NCBI RefSeq assembly: GCF_009882985.1
Contig: NZ_WTUZ01000022.1
Span: forward strand, 657,065-721,064
Direction: 5' to 3'
DNA: 64,000 bases
From: Paenibacillus silvestris
GTDB taxonomy: Bacteria > Bacillota > Bacilli > Paenibacillales > NBRC-103111
A program made the position numbers and the translations under genes. Position 1 is the stretch's first letter. Each line of letters starts with the position of its first letter. The notes beneath the pieces were generated by a model. It ran no database searches and had not been told where the DNA came from. It was given only the letters and a program-made list of their open reading frames with translations. Positions 8,474-16,742 of the stretch are shown in pieces.

Positions 8474-9217
8474 ATGATAAAGCCCATGATAAAAGGGATA
8501 TTTCATATATTTCGTTCGCGGAAAGCGTCAGGTGCAGCGGATATTTCACTTCGTAACATCAAGGTTAGCGCACCGCGTACCTATTTTGAGCGAACGACGG
8601 CTTTTATTGACGACCTCTACTATTTTGCGAAAGACAGTTCCATGCCTTCCACGAAAATGACGATTACCTTTATTATTCGCATCCTGTTTGATAATTTTGT
8701 AGACCAAGTTCGCAAAGAAATGATGACATATGATCATCTTCTGGAGCTTAGAGATACCCATGGGGACGTTCTATACGCCAGGCCTCATTCGCAAACGATA
8801 AGTTATGCGGCTGCTTCTGCCCCTCGCCACGCTTATTCCCAAAAGTCAACCAGAGTTGACGGGAATCCAGCGGCGATGAAATTTCAATGGACACTGGGCC
8901 ATGGTGCCAGGCATTCTGTGCGTTCAGATAACTCATACAAAACACTGAATGTTCCTTTAGATGCTTCCAAAGTTCGCCGGGTGGAGACGCTCTTTTCGGA
9001 TTTTGAAGCAAGAGGAGAAGATATTTATATGGATATGGACGAGCTGGTATCTCTTCTCTATTATCAATTCGTTCAACATATTCGCAACAACATTCATCTT
9101 GAAGCGAAACAGTCACTCATTCACGATATGGTAAAAGAGTGGAAATTGCTGCAAGGTGAAGAGGAGAATGTGGAAGTGGAAGATAATGATTCAAAATGGC
9201 GGGATGAGGAGGAGTAA
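8474..9217 (+). CDS. Hypothetical protein with internal duplication
   Basis: 247-residue soluble protein that I do not recognise. Two segments look like diverged copies of one unit: about residues 36-80 ('TTAFIDDLYYFAKDSSMPST' through 'IIRILFDNFVDQVRK') and about residues 168-213 ('VETLFSDFEARGEDIYMDMD' through 'LVSLLYYQFVQHIRN'). Each has the order aromatic/acidic helix, short acidic turn, then a hydrophobic helix ending in a Q-V/I-R motif. Between them lies a His/Ser/Arg-rich linker; the C-terminus is acidic ('EEENVEVEDNDSKWRDEEE'). No signal or TM segment. AAAGGGG lies about 10 bp before the ATG. It stands alone between the omega-like gene and the CBM9 gene. DNA binding by the duplicated part is possible but unproven. 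Confidence 0.7.
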   Translation: MIKPMIKGIFHIFRSRKASGAADISLRNIKVSAPRTYFERTTAFIDDLYYFAKDSSMPSTKMTITFIIRILFDNFVDQVRKEMMTYDHLLELRDTHGDVLYARPHSQTISYAAASAPRHAYSQKSTRVDGNPAAMKFQWTLGHGARHSVRSDNSYKTLNVPLDASKVRRVETLFSDFEARGEDIYMDMDELVSLLYYQFVQHIRNNIHLEAKQSLIHDMVKEWKLLQGEEENVEVEDNDSKWRDEEE

Positions 9218-9293
9218 AACTATTGGCATCCAGACAATAAGAGATTAATATGGATTACAAAGATGAATTGCAAAGTGGGGGAATCGACCTGGA

Positions 9294-9914
9294 ATGAGAT
9301 ACGAATGTCTATACATAGCTGATGAAAATGCCCATATACCTTGGGATGAAATAACCCCGGGTGTGCTGTACGATGTTGTAACTGGAGCCAAGCCTCGTTT
9401 GGAAACTCGATTCCGCGCATGTTGGACCGGGGATGCTTTGCTTGTCCGGTTTGAGTGCGAGGACGATCATGTCGTGGCGACGATGGAACGGCGTGATGAT
9501 CCTATCTACGAGGAAGATGTCGTGGAAGTGTTTCTAGATCCCGAGGGTACAGGCAAAGTCTACTACGAATTCGAACTTAGCCCGCGGGGCGTTGAATTTG
9601 ATGCTTTGATTCACAATAACCTCGATGGGCATAAAAAAGTGGATGTAGCTTGGGATGCTAAGGGTCTTCGTACGTCTGTCTCGGATGGGGCAGAGGGGTG
9701 GAAGCATTATGATCTGCGAATACCATTTGCCGATTTAACGGATGAGCAGGAGCAAGTGAAAGTACCGCAGCATGGTACCGAGTGGAACTGGAATCTGTAC
9801 CGGATCGATGACGATACAGAAGGACAACGGCATTACTGGGCATGGTCTCCGACTGGTGCAGTGAATTTTCATGTTCCACAGCGTTTTGGTACGCTCGTGT
9901 TTGTGAAAGAATAG
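9294..9914 (+). CDS. CBM9-like carbohydrate-binding family protein
   Basis: 206-residue single-domain protein resembling the carbohydrate-binding module family 9-like fold: 'FRACWTGDALLVRFECEDDH', 'DDPIYEEDVVEVFLDPEG' and 'YYEFELSPRGVEFDALI' are the usual conserved beta-strand blocks, ending with 'WNWNLYRIDD' and 'FHVPQRFGTLVF'. No signal peptide or catalytic domain is present, so it appears cytoplasmic and its ligand is unknown. Such stand-alone proteins occur in Paenibacillus near sugar loci. GTGGGGGA lies upstream of the ATG. A strong bidirectional terminator follows one base after the stop. Confidence 0.8.
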   Translation: MRYECLYIADENAHIPWDEITPGVLYDVVTGAKPRLETRFRACWTGDALLVRFECEDDHVVATMERRDDPIYEEDVVEVFLDPEGTGKVYYEFELSPRGVEFDALIHNNLDGHKKVDVAWDAKGLRTSVSDGAEGWKHYDLRIPFADLTDEQEQVKVPQHGTEWNWNLYRIDDDTEGQRHYWAWSPTGAVNFHVPQRFGTLVFVKE

Positions 9915-9915
9915 A

Positions 9916-9956
9916 AAAAGCTCCGACTTTCGCTTGTGGCGAGTCGGAGCTTTTTA
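9916..9956. terminator. Bidirectional rho-independent terminator
   Basis: AAAGCTCCGACT / AGTCGGAGCTTTTT, a 12-bp perfect stem with T-runs on both sides. It ends the CBM9 gene and could also stop transcription coming from the convergent rocD side. Confidence 0.92.
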
Positions 9957-9965
9957 TGTTTTAGC

Positions 9966-10141
9966 GGAACTACAGTCCGCTATATGTTTGAATTTCAGCT
10001 GTATGACCGCTGAGGGGGAACTATGGTCCGTTATTTGACCAGTTTGGGGTGGAAAGTGGCCAACTCAAGGCAGATAAGACCCTGTAGTTCCGTTTCACAC
10101 AGGAAATGAGCAGTTTTGTTCAAATAGCGTCCTGTAGTTCC
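9966..10141. repeat. Four-unit nested-palindrome repeat, GGAACTAC family (copy A)
   Basis: Four 21-bp units start with GGAACTA on their own strand: forward at 9966-9986 and 10017-10037, reverse at 10071-10091 and 10121-10141. Start-to-start steps are 51, 54 and 50 bp. The shared core is GGAACTACAGTCCGCTAT or close variants. The spacers are largely unlike each other. The block fills the gap between the convergent CBM9 and rocD genes. The same steps occur in the copy at 28036-28211. No open frame here looks real. Confidence 0.9.
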
Positions 10142-10173
10142 CATATGCTCCATTTTTGAGGGATATAAAACGC

Positions 10174-11373
10174 TTAAGCGCCAATCAGCACATCATGCAC
10201 GTGCTGCCAAGCCCAATCCAGCTCCTCCCGCGTAATCGTGAGCGGAGGAGCAAAGCGAATAATGTGCTCGTGTGTCTCCTTGCACAAGAGTCCCTTCTCT
10301 TTCAGCTGTTCGCAGTAGGGCCGGGCCGGGACCTTAAGGTCAATACCAATGAACAGCCCGCGTCCGCGAATCTCCGCGATCAGCGGGGACTGAATTTCCT
10401 GAAGCCGCTTCAGGAAATAGGCCCCAAGCTCATCCGAGCGCTCTGCGAGCTGCTCGTCTTCGATCACTTCCAGCGCCGCGACAGCGACGGCGCAGCCGAG
10501 CGGGTTCCCACCGAAGGTGGAGCCGTGGGACCCGGGCTCGAACACCTCAAGGACCTCGCGATCTCCGGCCACAGCCGAGATCGGAAAAACACCGCCGCCG
10601 AGCGCTTTGCCCATAATGTACAGGTCCGGCGTGACGCCTTCCCAGTCCGTGGCGAAGCGGCGGCCCGTACGGCCGAATCCTGTCTGGATTTCGTCCGCGA
10701 CAAACAGCACACGATTCGCTTGGCATAGCTCATAGCATTCCCGCAGATAGCCATCCCGCGGGATAACAATGCCGGCCTCGCCTTGAATCGGCTCGAACAA
10801 GAACCCGGCTGTATGCGGTCCGATCGCCGCGCGAAGCGCCTCCACATCCCCATAAGGGATGATGCGGAAGCCCGGCGTGAAGGGCCCGAAGCCGCGCTTG
10901 TACTCCGGCGATGACGAGAAGGATGTGACCGTCACCGTACGCCCATGGAAATTCCCTTCACAGACGATAATCTCCGCTTGATCCTCTGGAATTCCCTTAA
11001 CGTCATAGCCCCAGCGGCGAATCGCTTTTACCGCTGTTTCGACGGCTTCCGCCCCGGTATTCATTGGCAAAATCATCGGCTTATTTGTGTAATTCGCTAA
11101 TTTTTCATAAAAAATACCTAGTGTTTCGCTATGAAAAGCTCTTGAAGTCAAAGTCACCTTCTCAGCTTGTTCATGGAGCGCTTTCAAGATATGGGGGTGA
11201 CGATGCCCCTGATTCAAAGCCGAGTAAGCACTAAGCATATCCATGAAGCGGTTGCCGGCTGGATCCTCGACCCAAACCCCTTCCGCTTTGGAAATAACGA
11301 TAGGTAGCGGATGATAATTATGTGCTCCGTATTTTTCAGTTTGCTCAATGATCAAAGAACTTTTTGTGTCCAT
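10174..11373 (-). CDS. rocD: Ornithine aminotransferase
   Basis: PLP enzyme (399 aa) of arginine catabolism: ornithine plus 2-oxoglutarate gives glutamate semialdehyde and glutamate. The class-III aminotransferase features are clear: '[13 protein letters not shown]' phosphate-binding region, 'FHGRT', '[11 protein letters not shown]' (cofactor Asp), and the Schiff-base Lys in '[15 protein letters not shown]'. The start is ATG 11371-11373 ([16 protein letters not shown]), with AAGGAGG 7 bp upstream; the frame is open further upstream but without a ribosome site. It lies near arginase (14367), supplying the ornithine, with aspartase and DUF1361 between, so this is a loose Roc-type neighbourhood rather than one operon. 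Third codon positions are rich in G/C in the first half of the listed strand (C-terminal part), as in other core genes. Confidence 0.95.
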   Translation of the reverse strand: MDTKSSLIIEQTEKYGAHNYHPLPIVISKAEGVWVEDPAGNRFMDMLSAYSALNQGHRHPHILKALHEQAEKVTLTSRAFHSETLGIFYEKLANYTNKPMILPMNTGAEAVETAVKAIRRWGYDVKGIPEDQAEIIVCEGNFHGRTVTVTSFSSSPEYKRGFGPFTPGFRIIPYGDVEALRAAIGPHTAGFLFEPIQGEAGIVIPRDGYLRECYELCQANRVLFVADEIQTGFGRTGRRFATDWEGVTPDLYIMGKALGGGVFPISAVAGDREVLEVFEPGSHGSTFGGNPLGCAVAVAALEVIEDEQLAERSDELGAYFLKRLQEIQSPLIAEIRGRGLFIGIDLKVPARPYCEQLKEKGLLCKETHEHIIRFAPPLTITREELDWAWQHVHDVLIGA

Positions 11374-11871
11374 GAGTATTCCTCCTTGGAGTGCAACCTG
11401 GCCAAACGTGTCTTGATACCTGTATTGTCGCACATAGCGAGCTTGTAATCCATTGTATTCTTCTGGTTATAAGGTTGCTCATGAGCGGCCGAAAGTCGAT
11501 TGTGCGATATTCGGGCAGCTGATTTTCGGGAAATGCCCTTTGCATGCAGCCCCTTGCGAGCATATATTAGTAGAGAAAGTTAGACATCGTGCAAGCTTTT
11601 TTGAAATGTACCAAAAGGAGTCATGGTAATGCGTAAGTTGGGTAATATTATTTGAAGAATACTAAAACCTTTCGAATTATGAAAATGCTTTCATTTTCGC
11701 ATAGATTTATTACAAGGCGTGTCAGATATTGCAGGAATAAGAGGTAGAAGGCGCGAATAGTTCAGATAGCACTTGTACATTACAGTGGTCAATTAAATAT
11801 ATCCCTGAAAGATGCTACTAGAACACTTACTTCGCGAGCAGTTACTTTACTGAAAAGGAACGGTGTGTACG
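11374..11871. other. Divergent intergenic region between rocD and aspartase
   Basis: 498 bp with no convincing gene. It holds a possible short leader ORF at 11626-11658 (ATG after AAAAGGAG, about 10 codons, MVMRKLGNII) and a palindrome at 11681-11698. None of the GGA four-unit repeats found in convergent gaps is present. Promoters for both neighbours should lie here, but I could not fix them with confidence. Confidence 0.5.
11681..11698. promoter_or_regulatory. Palindrome with partial cre match upstream of aspartase
   Basis: Perfect inverted repeat GAAAATG-CTTT-CATTTTC. Shifted by one base (11680-11693), TGAAAATGCTTTCA matches the cre consensus except for T in place of the central C. It lies about 175 bp upstream of the aspartase start. 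It may be a CcpA or other repressor operator, but the distance is long. Confidence 0.4.
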
Positions 11872-13290
11872 ATGAGTATTCGCATTGAAAAAGATTTTTT
11901 AGGTGAAAAACAAGTTCCAATCCAGGCCTATTATGGCATTCAAACGATGCGTGCACTTGAAAATTTCCCAATTACAGGCGTTAAAATTCATGCAGAACTT
12001 ATAACGGCTTTAGCAGAGGTCAAGCGAGCAGCAGCTCTGGCGAATATGGAAACGCATATGCTGCCTAAGAAGATTGGTGAGCCACTCGTAAAAGCAGCTG
12101 AAGAAGTTAGAGCAGGCAAACTTCTGGATCAGTTTATTGTAGATTCCATTCAAGGCGGAGCGGGAACTTCGATCAATATGAATATGAATGAAGTTCTGGC
12201 CAATCGGGCCCTGGAGCTGATGGGTGAGGAGAAAGGCAGCTACTTTCACTGTAATCCTAACAATCATGTGAATATGTCGCAGTCCACGAATGATGTTATT
12301 CCTACTGCCATCAAAATTGCCGCATACCGGTTATCTCAACAATTGATCGAGACGATGATTTCGCTGCAGAGCGCTTTTGCCAGGAAAGAATCAGAATTTG
12401 ATGATGTGATAAAAATGGGAAGAACGCATCTTCAAGATGCTGTTCCGATTCGTCTTGGACAAGAGTTCGGTGCCTACGCACGTGTCTTGCAACGTGATAT
12501 CAATCGAATTCGCCAAGCTTCAACGGGGCTTTTGACCGTGAACATGGGGGCAACTGCCGTAGGCACGGGGCTGAATGCGAAGACGGAATACGTCAACCGC
12601 GTGATGTTCCATTTGAAAGATGAGTGTGGAATCCCGGTTGAGAATGCCGAGCATTTGGTTGATGGTACTCAGAACATGGATGCTTACACAGAACTATCTG
12701 CATCTTTGAAGGTATGCGCAGTGAATCTATCTAAAATATGCAACGATATTCGTCTAATGGCTTCTGGTCCGCGGGCTGGTCTAGGAGAGTTGAAATTGCC
12801 GCCAAGACAACCAGGCTCATCCATCATGCCAGGCAAAGTGAACCCCGTTATGCCGGAGGTTGTGAACCAAGTTGCCTTCCAGGTCATCGGGAACGACCAT
12901 ACGATTTGCTTGGCGTGTGAAGCGGGACAGTTTGAGCTTAACGTAATGGGACCTGTACTGGCCTTTAACTTGCTGCAATCGCTCAAAATCTTGCGCAACG
13001 CGGCGGATGTTTTCGAGCGCTTCGCGATCGAAGGATTGGAAGCGGACCGCGATCGGTGCCGCTCCTATGTTGAGCAAAGCTTCGGCATCGTAACAGCCTT
13101 GAATCCGCATCTTGGCTATGAAGTGGCCGCACAGTTGGTGAAAGAGGCTGTGCGCACAGGCATGACGCTGAAGGAGCTGATTCTGGAGCGCGGCTTGCTG
13201 ACGAATGAGGAGATTGAAGAAATCCTCAATCCGATTCAGATGACGACGCCAGGCATTGCCGGCGAAAGATTGCTGCAGCCAACCGACTAA
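11872..13290 (+). CDS. aspA: Aspartate ammonia-lyase (aspartase)
   Basis: Converts L-aspartate to fumarate and ammonia (472 aa from ATG). It belongs to the fumarase/aspartase superfamily: N-terminal 'IEKDFLGEKQVP' and 'AYYGIQTMRALENFPI' are aspartase hallmarks, and the mobile catalytic loop signature 'GSSIMPGKVNPVMPE' is intact, with the catalytic Ser. 'GRTHLQDAVPIRLGQE' and 'NHVNMSQSTNDVIPTA' are also present. A GTG nine bases upstream (11863) is an alternative start; AAGGA is 3 bp from the GTG and 12 bp from the ATG, so this is undecided. Fumarase is less likely given the 'YYGIQT' motif. Monocistronic, ended by the terminator at 13314. Confidence 0.93.
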   Translation: MSIRIEKDFLGEKQVPIQAYYGIQTMRALENFPITGVKIHAELITALAEVKRAAALANMETHMLPKKIGEPLVKAAEEVRAGKLLDQFIVDSIQGGAGTSINMNMNEVLANRALELMGEEKGSYFHCNPNNHVNMSQSTNDVIPTAIKIAAYRLSQQLIETMISLQSAFARKESEFDDVIKMGRTHLQDAVPIRLGQEFGAYARVLQRDINRIRQASTGLLTVNMGATAVGTGLNAKTEYVNRVMFHLKDECGIPVENAEHLVDGTQNMDAYTELSASLKVCAVNLSKICNDIRLMASGPRAGLGELKLPPRQPGSSIMPGKVNPVMPEVVNQVAFQVIGNDHTICLACEAGQFELNVMGPVLAFNLLQSLKILRNAADVFERFAIEGLEADRDRCRSYVEQSFGIVTALNPHLGYEVAAQLVKEAVRTGMTLKELILERGLLTNEEIEEILNPIQMTTPGIAGERLLQPTD

Positions 13291-13313
13291 GTCAGGTTTG
13301 AGCGAATGAAACG

Positions 13314-13361
13314 AGACTGTCCCAAAAGTCATTCAATGACCACGGGAGAGTCTTTTTTTTT
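13314..13361 (+). terminator. Terminator of the GTCAT...ATGAC hairpin family
   Basis: AGACTGTCCC / GGGAGAGTCT stem enclosing AAAGTCAT-TCA-ATGAC, followed by nine T. The same layout recurs at 13477 and 44201. Confidence 0.88.
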
Positions 13362-13383
13362 GAAGTTTTGGGAGCTTCCTCTT

Positions 13384-13464
13384 GGATTAACGGCATTTTT
13401 TCCAGTTATTTGTCTTTTTAAAGCCAGATCTACTTGAAATAACTGGAGTTATTCCCGCTATCGC
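13384..13464. repeat. Partial GGA-type repeat: two units, reverse then forward
   Basis: One reverse unit at 13384-13403 (GGAAAAAATGCCGTTAAT on the minus strand) and one forward unit at 13445-13464 (GGAGTTATTCCCGCTATC). Both keep the GGA...CCG(T/C)TA core and the flank AAATAACT. Unlike complete copies, they point away from each other. They lie in the convergent aspA/DUF1361 gap. Confidence 0.6.
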
Positions 13465-13476
13465 TGCAGCTTCATA

Positions 13477-13528
13477 ACAAAGAGGCAGTCCCAAGTCATC
13501 CAATGACTGGGGGACATGCCTCTTTGTT
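13477..13528 (-). terminator. Terminator after the DUF1361 gene
   Basis: AACAAAGAGGCAGTCCC / GGGGGACATGCCTCTTTGTT stem with a loop that contains AAGTCATCCAATGACT. It lies 27 bp past the DUF1361 stop on the minus strand and belongs to the same hairpin family as 13314. Confidence 0.8.
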
Positions 13529-13554
13529 GAACTTTCGGGAGAGCCTCGGTTCTG

Positions 13555-14244
13555 TTATCTTCTATTCGTTGCAAGCCTGGTGCTGCCAATGCCATTGATA
13601 AGCAAATAGAAAGTCGTGTACATGGCGAAGATGACAAAGCCTACCAACACACAGAAAATAATAGCCTCTTTGTGTATGCTCTTTTCCAAGGTATTCACGA
13701 TATCGATGTCCAGCAGAGCATCCCAGCTATTCAGGCGATATTCTCTGCCTAGAAGAATGCCATATCCGCTTAGCAGCGAAGTTACGATCATGAGAAGCCA
13801 TGAAAGGATGTGGCCCCAATGCTTCGTCATAACGACATGGATCATATACATGGAGCTGCATCCAAGCAATAAGCCATTCCAGGCATATAAAAAAATGGTG
13901 AAAAAGTCATTCCAATATTCCATGCTCCATGCTTTTTTGGTTATGTATAATTCCTTTAATAGGGTCAAATGGATGAAATCAGTTATGATATACGGCGCAT
14001 TTGGGAGGAACAATAGCCAGCCTAGGCCAAAAATGAACATGAAAACATGGACAATAAGGGAAGGTCTGCGCAAATGTAACAGATAAGTCAACAAGGCGAA
14101 GAGATTGGGTATCCAGGCAAGGAACAGATTCCAATTCAGAAATTCAAAATACGTTTGGTTTTTGAAGTAGAAGTAGATGCCAATCGTGGATAAGGAAAGC
14201 AGGGCGAGTAAAAGTTGCAGAATCCATTGATTTATCGTTTTCAT
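13555..14244 (-). CDS. DUF1361 membrane protein
   Basis: 229-residue multi-spanning membrane protein. Hydrophobic segments are at about residues 7-27, 38-57, 66-83, 113-135, 140-160 and 193-217. The DUF1361 signature is visible as 'NLFLAWIPNLFALL' and 'LLFLPNAPYIITDFIHL'. Function unknown for the family. It starts at ATG 14242-14244 with GGAGAT just upstream. Minus strand, terminated at 13477, downstream of the arginase gene but separated from it by a terminator, so it is transcribed alone. Confidence 0.85.
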   Translation of the reverse strand: MKTINQWILQLLLALLSLSTIGIYFYFKNQTYFEFLNWNLFLAWIPNLFALLTYLLHLRRPSLIVHVFMFIFGLGWLLFLPNAPYIITDFIHLTLLKELYITKKAWSMEYWNDFFTIFLYAWNGLLLGCSSMYMIHVVMTKHWGHILSWLLMIVTSLLSGYGILLGREYRLNSWDALLDIDIVNTLEKSIHKEAIIFCVLVGFVIFAMYTTFYLLINGIGSTRLATNRR

Positions 14245-14315
14245 GCTGATCTCCTATCCTGTGTCCGTCTCGTAAGTCCTCTATATTTTACCAATTAAAC
14301 CTACTTGCAACAAGC

Positions 14316-14352
14316 AGAAAAACCCGTATCCCTAATGAGGAGTACGAGTTTC
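14316..14352 (-). terminator. Terminator after arginase
   Basis: AAACTCGTACTCCT / AGGGATACGGGTTTTT imperfect stem with a 4-nt loop and a U-run on the minus strand, 15 bp after the rocF stop. Confidence 0.8.
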
Positions 14353-14366
14353 AGTTGGACGGTTAG

Positions 14367-15284
14367 CTATAAGATTTGTTTGCCCAACAATGAACTAATG
14401 AGGCCGACAGCAAGCTGCGAGGTCTTGTTGTTATCGTCAAGCAGCGGATTGACCTCAACGAATTCGGCGGACGTGACGATACCTGCTTCATGCAGCATCT
14501 CCACGGCGAGATGGGCTTCGCGGAATTGAAGTCCGCCTTTCACAGCGGTGCCGGTTCCCGGCGCTTCGAGCGGGTCTAGGGAGTCAACATCAAAGCTAAC
14601 ATGTACGCCATCTGTTTTGCCGCTGATATAAGTGATTGCATCCTGCATCACAGCAGCCATTCCTTTGCGATCGATATCATGCATCGTATAGCACTTGATA
14701 CCGAGTGAACGGATCAGCTTCTTCTCGCCTTCATCCAGGGAACGAGACCCGATAAGGACGATATTCTCCGCCTTCACCTTGGCCTGCTCTCCTTTAATGC
14801 TGGTTAGCAGTGGGTGCCCCATGCCAAGGCTAATCGCGAGTGACATCCCGTGAATGTTGCCCGTTGGACTAGTATCTGCTGTATTTAAATCAGAATGCGC
14901 ATCAATCCATATGACACCTAAATTGGAATAATGCTCGGATAATCCTGCCAATGTCCCAATGGCAATGCTGTGATCGCCGCCGATAATGAGGGGGAATTGC
15001 CCTTGTTCTACGACGTTGGAAACTTGTTCAGCCAAGCGGGTGTTTACGTCTATAACTTCAGCTAAATATTTTAAATTGTTTTTTTCCACCTCAGGGGGAA
15101 GCGGAGCTGCGGTATCGTTCGGGAGGCGAATCTCCGCCACATGCTGAATCGTCATATCCATTTGCTGCAAACCTCGCAATAAGCCTGCTTGCATAATAGC
15201 TTTAGGTCCTTTACTAGCCCCGCGTCGGCCTGCTCCAAGATCAAATGGCACGCTAATCGCAGCAATCGTCGGTTTGGTACTCAT
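14367..15284 (-). CDS. rocF: Arginase
   Basis: Manganese enzyme (305 aa) that splits arginine to ornithine and urea, feeding rocD. Metal-binding motifs are all present: 'GGDHSIAIGT', 'IDAHSDLN' and 'SFDVDSLDP'. Length is normal for Bacillus-type arginases. The start is ATG 15282-15284 (MSTKPTIAAISVPFDLGAGRRG), with GAGGAG 8 bp upstream; the frame extends to 15317 but without a ribosome site. Flanked by terminators on both sides, so it is transcribed alone on the minus strand. Formiminoglutamase or agmatinase are the usual alternatives, but the N-terminus and 'GRRGASKGPKAI' fit arginase. Confidence 0.93.
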   Translation of the reverse strand: MSTKPTIAAISVPFDLGAGRRGASKGPKAIMQAGLLRGLQQMDMTIQHVAEIRLPNDTAAPLPPEVEKNNLKYLAEVIDVNTRLAEQVSNVVEQGQFPLIIGGDHSIAIGTLAGLSEHYSNLGVIWIDAHSDLNTADTSPTGNIHGMSLAISLGMGHPLLTSIKGEQAKVKAENIVLIGSRSLDEGEKKLIRSLGIKCYTMHDIDRKGMAAVMQDAITYISGKTDGVHVSFDVDSLDPLEAPGTGTAVKGGLQFREAHLAVEMLHEAGIVTSAEFVEVNPLLDDNNKTSQLAVGLISSLLGKQIL

Positions 15285-15384
15285 ACGATCAACTCCTCTT
15301 GTTTGGATAGGGTGCAAGAAATTCCCGCCTACCTTCTGACTAACATTCCCAATTTCGTAAGAACCAATGCTCCTATACTATATG

Positions 15385-15434
15385 AAAAAAGAACCTTCCG
15401 TTCCACTCTTATTGTGGTTTAGAAGGTTTCTTTT
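15385..15434. terminator. Terminator between the aminopeptidase and arginase genes
   Basis: AAAAAAGAACCTTC / GAAGGTTTCTTTT stem with an A-run on one side and T on the other, so it works on the minus strand just after the aminopeptidase stop and could work both ways. Confidence 0.75.
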
Positions 15435-15441
15435 GTCTAAT

Positions 15442-16674
15442 TTAAAATGCCCAATTGCCTTTGCGGAAAATAGGTTCAATGCGGCCGTCTGCGTGCTCGC
15501 CGTCAATATCCATGTCGGCAGAACCTACCATGAAGTCAACATGGATCAGGCTGTCATTCAGCCCTGCTTCGAGCTGCTCATCCTTGGACATGGAAGGTCC
15601 GCCCTCCACACAAGTAGGGAAAGATCTCCCCAAAGCCAGGTGATTCGAAGCATTTTCATCAAAAAGTGTATTGAAAAAGATCAGATTCGAGTTGGAAATC
15701 GGTGAATCATGAGGAACAAGCGCTATCTCGCCTAAGTAATGGGCGCCTTCATCCATTTCGATCATCGCCTTTAAAGACTCAAATCCTACTTCGGCTGTAT
15801 AGTCGACGACGCGTCCGTTATCGAAGGTGATCGTAAAGTTATCGATCAAATTCCCTTGATAACTTAGCGGCTTCGAGCTGCGTACCGTTCCCTGTGTCCC
15901 TAGTCGATTCGGTGAAATAAACACCTCTTCGGTGGGGATATTCGGGTTGAATTCAAAACCTCCGGTTCCGTTCGTAGCAGATCCACCGCGCCAAATATGC
16001 TTTTTCGGCAGCTCAACAGTTAGTTCTGTGCCCGGGGCACGGTAATGAATTTTATGGAACTGCTTCTCATTGAGCTGTTCTCTTTTGCTGCGCAGGGTAG
16101 CGTTATGCTCGTGCCAAACCTCCACAGGATGGTCTTGATCGACTCGTGTTGCTTTGAAAATCGCGTCCCACAGGGCTTCCATAGCAGCCCCTTCATCCAA
16201 GTCCGGGAACACCTTTGAGGCCCAAGCTGGTGTAGGCGCAGCGACAATCGACCAAGTCATGAAATAGGAGGACATGCTTTCTCTCCATTTGACAAGCTTA
16301 GGTCCTGCCGCTTTGGAATTGGCCGCAATACGCGCGGGATCGACGCCTTTGAGCAGCTCAGGATCTACGGCATCAATCAATAGATAAGCGCCGTTATTCT
16401 CCGCTAAATCGTTAAGTGCTTGAGCACGCCAAGCAGGATACTCGTGAAAAGCTTCCTCTGGTGCATGCATATATTTAATTTGCGTGCTGATTTCATCTTG
16501 CCATTCGATATGTACGTGTTTGGCTCCTGCTTCATAAGCTTTCCGAGAGATGAGGCGCACAAGAGCTGGATGGAGAATGGGAGCGTTAATCCACAGCGTT
16601 TGCCCGGATTGGATATTCGCACCCACGCGGACGATAAGCTCCGCATATTTATCAAGATTACGTTCAAAGGTCAT
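15442..16674 (-). CDS. Aminopeptidase, peptidase family M29
   Basis: Cytoplasmic co-catalytic metallo-aminopeptidase (410 aa) that releases N-terminal residues from peptides. It is recognised by the family start 'NLDKYAELIVRVGANIQSGQ', the 'YTAEVGFESL...MDEGAHYLGEIALV' region carrying metal-binding Glu residues, 'LFDENASNHLALG' (metal-binding His), and 'HVDFMVGSADMDIDG' (His and Asp). These fit AmpS/AmpT-type enzymes. Full length. ATG with GGAGGATT upstream. It lies next to arginase, another amino acid catabolic gene, but each has its own terminator. Confidence 0.92.
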   Translation of the reverse strand: MTFERNLDKYAELIVRVGANIQSGQTLWINAPILHPALVRLISRKAYEAGAKHVHIEWQDEISTQIKYMHAPEEAFHEYPAWRAQALNDLAENNGAYLLIDAVDPELLKGVDPARIAANSKAAGPKLVKWRESMSSYFMTWSIVAAPTPAWASKVFPDLDEGAAMEALWDAIFKATRVDQDHPVEVWHEHNATLRSKREQLNEKQFHKIHYRAPGTELTVELPKKHIWRGGSATNGTGGFEFNPNIPTEEVFISPNRLGTQGTVRSSKPLSYQGNLIDNFTITFDNGRVVDYTAEVGFESLKAMIEMDEGAHYLGEIALVPHDSPISNSNLIFFNTLFDENASNHLALGRSFPTCVEGGPSMSKDEQLEAGLNDSLIHVDFMVGSADMDIDGEHADGRIEPIFRKGNWAF

Positions 16675-16742
16675 AGAAATCCTCCTTTTTTCTAAAGCTT
16701 GCTAGCAGTTTATCGTGGAGTTTGTAAACTGTCAAATAATTT

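Noticed and set aside
10156-10853. Frames opposite the ornithine aminotransferase gene
   Set aside because: They are antisense shadows of a G/C-rich gene with strong rocD homology on the minus strand.
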